A stretch of DNA of 19,724 bases from Sulfurovum sp. (GTDB lineage Bacteria; Campylobacterota; Campylobacteria; Campylobacterales; Sulfurovaceae), in assembly GCA_023955225.1 (NCBI GenBank), contig JAGSGJ010000035.1:1-19724 (forward strand), written 5' to 3'. Below the pieces are notes generated by a model that saw only the letters and a program-made list of their open reading frames with translations, was not told where the DNA came from and did no database searches. Positions 14,485 to 19,724 of this stretch are shown in pieces. Within the stretch, counting starts at the first letter, position 1. Each line of letters starts with the position of its first letter. The position numbers and the translations under genes are program-made.

Positions 14485-15588
14485 TTAAACGTTAAATCTA
14501 AAGTGCATTACATCGCCATCTTGTACAATGTACTCTTTACCTTCAAGTCTATTTTTACCGGCTTCTTTTGCACCCGATTCGCCACCAAACTCTACAAAGT
14601 CCTCATAACTGATGACTTCTGCACGGATGAAACCTTTTTCAAAGTCATTGTGTATCACTGCAGCTGCTTTAGGTGCTGTTGTGCCTTGTCTAATGGTCCA
14701 GGCACGTACTTCTTTTACACCTGCAGTAAAGTAGCTTTGAAGACCCAGTTTATCAAAGCCTTTATGAATGATCTGCTCAAGACCAGACTCTGTAACACCA
14801 AGGTCTGCAAGCATTTCATCTCTTTCATCATCATCAAAGTCTACCATATCTTCTTCTACTTTGGCACAAAGCTTGATCACTTCAGAATCTCTCTCCCCCG
14901 CATAGGCTTTGAGCTTTTGTACATATTCATTGTCTTCACTGAGTCCGTCTTCATCTACATTTGCACCATAGATAATAGGTTTAGATGTAAGAAGACGTAA
15001 ATCTTTGTTCATTGCCAAGAAGCCATCACTTTCTATGTCTTCAAAAGTAGAAACAGGAGAACCATCTTCTATATGTGCAAGGAGTGCCTCTGCAACTACG
15101 AGTTGTTCTTTTGCATCTTTGTCGTTACCTTTTGCTTTTTTCTTAAGCATCTCAATACGCTTAAGTACGGCATCAATATCAGCAAAAAGCAATTCTTGCT
15201 CGATGATCTCAACATCACGAATAGGGTCAATAGAACCTTCTGTGTGTACGATATTATCATCTGCAAAACATCTTACGATATGTAAGATCACTTCCGTTTC
15301 ACGAATGTTTCCAAGAAATTTATTTCCCAGACCTTCACCCTTACTTGCTCCCGCAACAAGACCGGCAATGTCCACAAAGTCAAGTGTAGAATACTGTACT
15401 TTCTCAGGGTTTACTATCTTGGCAAGTATGTCCAGTCTTTTGTCTGGTACAGGTACTACTGCTTTATTTGGTTCGATGGTACAAAACGGGTAGTTTGCAC
15501 TTTCTGCATTTTGTGCTTTAGTGAGTGCGTTAAAAGTTGTAGATTTTCCTACATTTGGTAGTCCAACAAGTCCGATGCCTAGTCCCAT
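14485..15588 (-). CDS. ychF: Redox/stress-associated ribosome-binding ATPase YchF (Obg family)
   Basis: P-loop NTPase of the OLA1/YchF family, associated with ribosomes and with stress responses in other bacteria. Residues 8-17 (VGLPNVGKST) are the G1 P-loop, DFVDIAGLV is G3, and the specificity motif is N210-V-D-E213 where most GTPases have NKxD. NxxE is the family hallmark that makes YchF prefer ATP. A coiled-coil insertion lies at about 130-175 (KRIEMLKKKAKGND). The C-terminal TGS domain runs from about 283 to 366 (WTIRQGTTAPKAAAVIHNDF ... DGDVMHFRFNV). Length 367 is normal. AAGGA (complement of 15594-15598) lies 5 nt before the ATG. It is the first gene of a minus-strand cluster and is divergent from the antiporter gene. 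Confidence 0.96.
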   Translation of the reverse strand: MGLGIGLVGLPNVGKSTTFNALTKAQNAESANYPFCTIEPNKAVVPVPDKRLDILAKIVNPEKVQYSTLDFVDIAGLVAGASKGEGLGNKFLGNIRETEVILHIVRCFADDNIVHTEGSIDPIRDVEIIEQELLFADIDAVLKRIEMLKKKAKGNDKDAKEQLVVAEALLAHIEDGSPVSTFEDIESDGFLAMNKDLRLLTSKPIIYGANVDEDGLSEDNEYVQKLKAYAGERDSEVIKLCAKVEEDMVDFDDDERDEMLADLGVTESGLEQIIHKGFDKLGLQSYFTAGVKEVRAWTIRQGTTAPKAAAVIHNDFEKGFIRAEVISYEDFVEFGGESGAKEAGKNRLEGKEYIVQDGDVMHFRFNV

Positions 15589-15734
15589 GATATTCCTTAA
15601 GTGTTATAGTATTATTATCGCGATTTTAGCGAAATATTGGTGAAGAGGTGGTTAGTTTATATCAGATACATTTTTTATGGATGGTAATAAAAGATGAAAT
15701 ATGGAAAATATTGCCTGTTTTACATACAGTTTTG

Positions 15735-15765
15735 CTATGATAACAACATAGTATGTATATACAAT
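15735..15765 (+). promoter_or_regulatory. Probable antiporter promoter with short inverted repeat
   Basis: In the 202-bp divergent spacer (15589-15790), TACAAT at 15760-15765 is the best plus-strand -10. Just upstream, CTATG (15735-15739) and CATAG (15747-15751) form a 5-bp inverted repeat where a regulator could bind. The Shine-Dalgarno is weak (GGGA, 15779-15782, 8 nt before the ATG). The rest of the spacer is AT-rich with nothing else recognisable. Confidence 0.3.
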
Positions 15766-15790
15766 CTAAGAAAAAAATGGGATAAAATAG

Positions 15791-17407
15791 ATGGAAAATG
15801 CCTTACTGATATTAATCATTACCATTAGCATATCAACTGCACTCAACGTTTTTTTAAAAAGATTTGATATCCCAACAGTCATTGGGTATGTTCTTACTGG
15901 TTTTGCTATATCATCCATTTTCCATTTTGCTGAAGATTCCAAAGAGATGTTATCTCATCTGGCAGAATTTGGGATTGTATTTTTAATGTTTACAATAGGG
16001 CTTGAATTTTCAGTGAATCATCTTAAACAGATGAAAAAAGAGGTCTTTGTTTATGGCGGATTACAGGTTTTACTCTCAGGACTACTCTTTACAGGGTTAA
16101 GTTCACTTCTTTTTGGCTTGGAAATTAAAAGTGCTATAGTACTAGGTTTTGCACTGGCGCTCTCATCAACAGCCATTGTCCTGAAGGTTCTCAATGAAAA
16201 CAATGAGATCCATTCAGGTTATGGACGTACAACATTGGGCATTTTACTTTTTCAGGATTTAGCCGTTATTCCTATACTTCTAATGGTCTCTTTCTTTACT
16301 TCTGAAACAGACTCCATATCTGTTCTTCTGCTAGAGACATTTGCAAGTGCCCTTGTACTGTTTCTCATTATTTTTATTATAGGTAAATATTTTCTTGAAC
16401 GTTTTTTTGGATGGATCATGGCATCAGGTTCAGAAGAGATCTTTTTGGTTGCTGTCTTACTTGGTGTTATGGGGGCTTCATATATGGCGCATTTCTTTGG
16501 GTTTACCTATTCTTTAGGAGCCTTTCTTGCAGGAATGATGATTGCTGAGACAAAGTACCGTTATCGTATAGAGGCAGATCTTATCCCTTTTAGAGATATA
16601 CTCTTGGGTGTCTTTTTTGTAACCATAGGAATGCTTATTGATTGGCATTCTCTTGTGAATTATGGACATATCATCTTGGGGTTACTCGTGGGAATAATGA
16701 TGATCAAGGGTATACTCATTTTTGGTATATTACAGTTTTTTATTCAGAAAAGAACAGCCATAAAAACAGCATGGGCACTTTTCCAGGTAGGTGAGTTTTC
16801 CTTAGCCATACTTGCACTTGCATACTCCAATAAATTGATATCAAATGAAGCAAATCAGATTTTAATCATCACCGTTGTATTATCGATGATCATCACTCCT
16901 TTTGTGTTGAAAAATATAAAAACACTTGCAGATATGTTGATTAAGGAGCCTGATAATCTACGTGAACGGGCATTGGCCTCAGGTACATATGAAAATCATA
17001 TCATAGTTTGTGGCTATGGTGATATCGGACGTAAACTCGTTGAAAAACTTAAAGAAAAAAACTTACTTTATATTATCATTGAACACGATATCAAGATTGT
17101 AGATACAGAGATTGCCAAAGGTGAAGAGGCGATCTATTTTGCTAATGCTGCACAAAAGATGGTCCTGGCACATTTTAATGTCAATCACTGTTCTGCAATT
17201 ATTGTTACTATTGAAAATAAAATACAAAGACAATTAATCTGTGAAAATATTGTCTCATTCCGTGCAGATATAAATAGTGTTGTGAAAGTAAATAATAGTA
17301 TGGAAGAAGCGGTAGTGTCAGGTCTGGGCATCAATCATGTCATAAACAGCAAAGAGATCATTACTGAACTATTGGCAGATAAAGCACTGCTTTGCCATCT
17401 CAGTTAA
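15791..17407 (+). CDS. CPA2-family cation:proton antiporter (KefB-type) with TrkA-N domain
   Basis: Inner-membrane transporter expected to exchange K+ or Na+ for H+, with cytoplasmic gating by a nucleotide-binding domain. Residues 1 to about 380 are almost entirely membrane helices (about 12) with CPA2 marks: IPTVIGYVLTG (28-38), FGIVFLMFTIGLEFS, LALSSTAIVLKVL, GRTTLGILLFQDLAVIPIL (with the conserved QD), FFVTIGMLIDW and FQVGEFSLAI. From about 402 there is a TrkA-N/RCK Rossmann fold: IIVCGYGDIGRKL with G408, G410, G413 and acid E431 at the end of strand 2, suggesting NAD(H). The protein stops at 538 without a TrkA-C domain. No glutathione-site motif is recognisable, so glutathione gating as in KefB/KefC is not implied. 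It is single-gene and convergent with pepA. Confidence 0.92.
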   Translation: MENALLILIITISISTALNVFLKRFDIPTVIGYVLTGFAISSIFHFAEDSKEMLSHLAEFGIVFLMFTIGLEFSVNHLKQMKKEVFVYGGLQVLLSGLLFTGLSSLLFGLEIKSAIVLGFALALSSTAIVLKVLNENNEIHSGYGRTTLGILLFQDLAVIPILLMVSFFTSETDSISVLLLETFASALVLFLIIFIIGKYFLERFFGWIMASGSEEIFLVAVLLGVMGASYMAHFFGFTYSLGAFLAGMMIAETKYRYRIEADLIPFRDILLGVFFVTIGMLIDWHSLVNYGHIILGLLVGIMMIKGILIFGILQFFIQKRTAIKTAWALFQVGEFSLAILALAYSNKLISNEANQILIITVVLSMIITPFVLKNIKTLADMLIKEPDNLRERALASGTYENHIIVCGYGDIGRKLVEKLKEKNLLYIIIEHDIKIVDTEIAKGEEAIYFANAAQKMVLAHFNVNHCSAIIVTIENKIQRQLICENIVSFRADINSVVKVNNSMEEAVVSGLGINHVINSKEIITELLADKALLCHLS

Positions 17408-17409
17408 GT

Positions 17410-17438
17410 TCATAAAAGGGTGTAGATACCTTTTATGA
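17410..17438. terminator. Hairpin between convergent antiporter and pepA genes
   Basis: CATAAAAGG (17411-17419) pairs perfectly with CCTTTTATG (17429-17437), extended by one more T-A pair, around a 9-nt loop. It begins 2 nt after the antiporter stop and ends 8 nt before the pepA stop. The T tract on the plus strand (GGTTTTAGTTTCC) is not immediate, so it may be a moderate bidirectional terminator. Confidence 0.55.
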
Positions 17439-17445
17439 TATGGTT

Positions 17446-18912
17446 TTAGTTTCCTTTGGTTTCTGCCAGCTTCTCTATAAGCTTTACCATCAGTCTTACT
17501 CCTGCTCCAGAAGCACCAAAAGGATTTTCTCCCCATGCATGTTCTACGAATGCAGGACCTGCAATGTCTATATGGGCCCATTTGTCTGTGTGGTCTTTAT
17601 CTATAAATTCAGAGAGGAATTGCCCTGCAGTAATCGCCCCACCATAACGTGTATTTGAGATGTTACATACATCTGCGATGTCAGACTTGATAGTCTTTTT
17701 GAGGTAAGGGTTAAAGTCTAAGGCAGTTGCCAACTCTCCTGAACGTTTTGCTGCATCGACCACAAGTGATTTTGTCTTATCACTGTTACCCATGACACCT
17801 GATGTGTAGTGTCCTACACCTACCACACAAGCACCAGTGAGTGTTGCAAAATCGAAGAGGTAGTCAGATTTTACTTCTTGTTGTGCGTAGCAAAGTGTGT
17901 CTGCAAGTACTAGCCGACCTTCAGCATCTGTATTACGGATCTCGATCGTTTTACCATTCTTCGCTACAAGTACATCATCTGGTTTGTAAGCATCTCCACC
18001 TATCATATTTTCTACAGCACCTACAAAGCCATGTACTTCTACAGGTAAGTTCATTTCTGCTACGGCTTTCATGATACCTATTACTGCAGAACCACCACTT
18101 TTGTCTGACTTCATTGTTACCATGTAGTCTGCCGGCTTGAGGCTTAATCCACCACTATCGTAAGTAAGACCCTTCCCTACAAGGGTTACCACGCATTTTG
18201 CGTCTTTTGGCTTATGTGTAAGATGTATGACTCTTGGTTTATGACGGCTTGCACGTGCAACAGCTAGAAGGGTTTCCATCTTCTCTTTTCTAAGTGCTTT
18301 TGGCTTAAGTACTTTACATTTCAGACCAGTCTCTTCTGCCATTGCTTCAGCAATCTCTGCCATAACATCCGGGTAACAGTCATCAGGAGTTGTGTTTACA
18401 ATGTTACGTGTGAAATTTGTTGCATCTGCTGTTATCTGTGCTTTATGTACGAGAAGAGAAGCTTTTTCTATGTCCACTGCGTGTTCACTGTACTCTTCAA
18501 GAGAGACAGTAATGTGTTTGATCTTGTTTTCATTTTTCTTACTTTTATAGTTTTCAAAACTATACGCACCCAAGATAAAACCTTCAACCATCGCACGAAG
18601 GGAATTTGTACATTTTCCTCCATTTAGATAAGTGGCTACTTTGATAGACTTATATCCCGTACCTTTGAGTGATTTTATAGCATTAGCAGCAGCAGTTCTA
18701 ATGGCAGTACCTTTTAAAGACTCAGATCCAACATAAAGTCTATCTTTGCTTACAAGTAGACAGGTCTCATCTTGTCCTCCTAAAAAACCTGCTTTTTTAA
18801 GTAGTTTTTTGTCTTGTATGAAACGGTGGTCTGTATTATTATCGATAACAATAATAACTTCTACATCACCATTTATATCTGCTACAGGGAGTTGTGTTAA
18901 TTCGAAATTCAT
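17446..18912 (-). CDS. pepA: Leucyl aminopeptidase (M17, PepA)
   Basis: Cytosolic two-metal aminopeptidase that removes N-terminal residues from peptides; some PepA proteins also bind DNA. The N-terminal Peptidase_M17_N domain covers about 1-140 and the catalytic domain about 165-485. The active-site set is complete: VGKGLTYDSGG (K247, D252), MKSDKSGG (D270), and the M17 signature NTDAEGRL (327-334, with D329 and E331). Spacings match E. coli PepA (K270, D275, D293, D352, E354). PFGASGAGVRLM near the C-terminus is the usual family ending. Length 488 is normal. AGGAGA sits about 6 nt before the ATG. It starts 17 nt after trpB ends, so the two are likely co-transcribed, although there is no metabolic link beyond amino-acid supply. 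Confidence 0.95.
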   Translation of the reverse strand: MNFELTQLPVADINGDVEVIIVIDNNTDHRFIQDKKLLKKAGFLGGQDETCLLVSKDRLYVGSESLKGTAIRTAAANAIKSLKGTGYKSIKVATYLNGGKCTNSLRAMVEGFILGAYSFENYKSKKNENKIKHITVSLEEYSEHAVDIEKASLLVHKAQITADATNFTRNIVNTTPDDCYPDVMAEIAEAMAEETGLKCKVLKPKALRKEKMETLLAVARASRHKPRVIHLTHKPKDAKCVVTLVGKGLTYDSGGLSLKPADYMVTMKSDKSGGSAVIGIMKAVAEMNLPVEVHGFVGAVENMIGGDAYKPDDVLVAKNGKTIEIRNTDAEGRLVLADTLCYAQQEVKSDYLFDFATLTGACVVGVGHYTSGVMGNSDKTKSLVVDAAKRSGELATALDFNPYLKKTIKSDIADVCNISNTRYGGAITAGQFLSEFIDKDHTDKWAHIDIAGPAFVEHAWGENPFGASGAGVRLMVKLIEKLAETKGN

Positions 18913-18929
18913 TTTATATCTCCTAAATG

Positions 18930-19724
18930 TTAATTAAATTGATCTTTTAAAATATCTTGTGCTTGTATCATATCTTTATCACCACGTCCGGAGAGGTTGA
19001 CTAAGATCGTTTTACCTTTTATCTCTTCTGGTTTCATCTTTTTGAGGTATGCAATGGCATGTGAACTTTCAAAAGCAGGGATGATACCTTCAGCCTGTGA
19101 AAGCCAGACAAAGGCATCTAGAGCTTCATCATCAGTGATATAGTCATATTTAGCTATACCTTCATCTTTTAGGAATGAATGTTCTGGTCCTATGCCAGGG
19201 TAATCTAGTCCTGCCGAAATGGAGTGCGCTTCTTGTACCTGACCATCTTCATCTTGAAGCAGGTAACTTAGTTGTCCATGAAGTACACCGGGGCTTCCTT
19301 TTGCAAGACAACAGCCATGTTTAGAATCCAGCCCAAGTCCGCCAGCTTCTATACCGATACACTCAACGCTTTCATCTTCTAAAAAGTGACTAAAAATACC
19401 AAGAGCATTTGAACCACCACCTATACAGGCAATGACTTTGTCTGGTAAACATCCTTCAACTGCATTTAGTTGTTGTTTAGCTTCCCATCCGATGATAGAC
19501 TGGATATCACGTATCATCATAGGGTAGGGGTGTGGTCCTGCAACTGTACCGATGATGTAATACGTATCCCGAGTATTCGTTACCCAGTGTCTGATGGCAT
19601 CATTCATCGCATCTTTAAGCGTACGGCTTCCAGATTCAACCTCATGTACTTTTGCACCAAGAAGTTTCATACGAAAGACATTAAGCCCTTGACGCGCTGC
19701 ATCTTTGGCACCCATAAATATTTC
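18930..19724 (-). CDS. trpB: Tryptophan synthase beta subunit (5' end outside window)
   Basis: PLP enzyme that joins indole and serine to give tryptophan, working with TrpA. Visible are 264 residues (Glu-Ile-Phe from the edge, then MGAKDAARQGLNVFRMKLLG) to the natural stop. TrpB is about 400 residues, so roughly the first 130, including the PLP-binding lysine, lie beyond 19724; the Met at 19715 is internal. Family marks are SGSRTLKDAMNDA, IIGTVAGPHPYP, CIGGGSNA (phosphate-binding glycine loop), HSISAGLDYPGIGPEH and VNLSGRGDKD at the C-terminus. The AGPHPYP and GSNA segments place it in the canonical TrpB1 group. No trpA or trpF follows: pepA comes next after 17 nt, so at this end trpB is separated from other trp genes. 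Confidence 0.95.
   Translation of the reverse strand, partial: EIFMGAKDAARQGLNVFRMKLLGAKVHEVESGSRTLKDAMNDAIRHWVTNTRDTYYIIGTVAGPHPYPMMIRDIQSIIGWEAKQQLNAVEGCLPDKVIACIGGGSNALGIFSHFLEDESVECIGIEAGGLGLDSKHGCCLAKGSPGVLHGQLSYLLQDEDGQVQEAHSISAGLDYPGIGPEHSFLKDEGIAKYDYITDDEALDAFVWLSQAEGIIPAFESSHAIAYLKKMKPEEIKGKTILVNLSGRGDKDMIQAQDILKDQFN

Noticed and set aside
14503..15493. Long plus-strand open frames opposite ychF (about 165 and 162 codons)
   Set aside because: They lie fully antisense to ychF, whose GTPase and TGS motifs are complete, and their translations look like low-complexity shadows.
1..19724. A mobile element, defence island or CRISPR array
   Set aside because: No transposase, integrase, cas or restriction-modification gene, no regularly spaced repeats and no tRNA-associated attachment site were seen; almost all sequence belongs to ordinary chromosomal genes.

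Overview
The window is an AT-rich bacterial chromosomal segment, densely packed with housekeeping genes and lacking mobile elements, phage genes, CRISPR arrays and RNA genes. The gene families point to Campylobacterota (Epsilonproteobacteria), probably a free-living Sulfurovum/Sulfurimonas-like lineage. The indicators are a GltX2-type glutamyl-tRNA synthetase, extended -10 promoters (TGnTATAAT-like) without an obvious -35 box, a PDC-sensor four-helix membrane protein and a 7TM-DISM diguanylate cyclase. This placement is inferred from remembered family resemblance, not from a search.

Region 1 (1-3480) holds two divergent aminoacyl-tRNA synthetases. On the minus strand is a GltX2-like glutamyl-tRNA synthetase, cut by the left edge, whose KMSKR loop reads KMLKQ. 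Facing it is a full glutaminyl-tRNA synthetase fused to a GatB/YqeY tail. In well-studied relatives (Helicobacter, Campylobacter) GltX2 charges tRNA-Gln with Glu and GatCAB amidates it, with no GlnRS. The pairing is therefore the most interesting feature of the window.

Region 2 (3481-7348): an RlmI-like (COG1092) RNA methyltransferase without the usual catalytic-Cys motif, a membrane-bound diguanylate cyclase, and a convergent DEDDh exonuclease with an ExoX-type C-terminus.

Region 3 (7349-11657) is a plus-strand run: phosphatidylserine decarboxylase, the PDC-sensor membrane protein, a short repeat-bearing spacer, a HAD phosphatase, a DUF445 membrane protein and a secreted L,D-transpeptidase. 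Several of these act on or in the envelope.

Region 4 (11697-15588): a SAM methyltransferase (minus) divergent from exodeoxyribonuclease III (plus), then a minus-strand cluster transcribed as ychF, a DUF302 lipoprotein, a DUF1456/YehS-like protein and a small Cys/His 'WHLT' protein.

Region 5 (15589-19724): a CPA2/KefB-type antiporter with a TrkA-N domain, a hairpin between convergent genes, and a minus-strand trpB (5' end outside the window) followed by pepA. No intergenic gap exceeds about 200 bases. No obvious novel defence or mobile system is present; the points worth following are the tRNA-Gln charging arrangement, the PDC/4TM protein, the Cys-less methyltransferase and a few small repeats.
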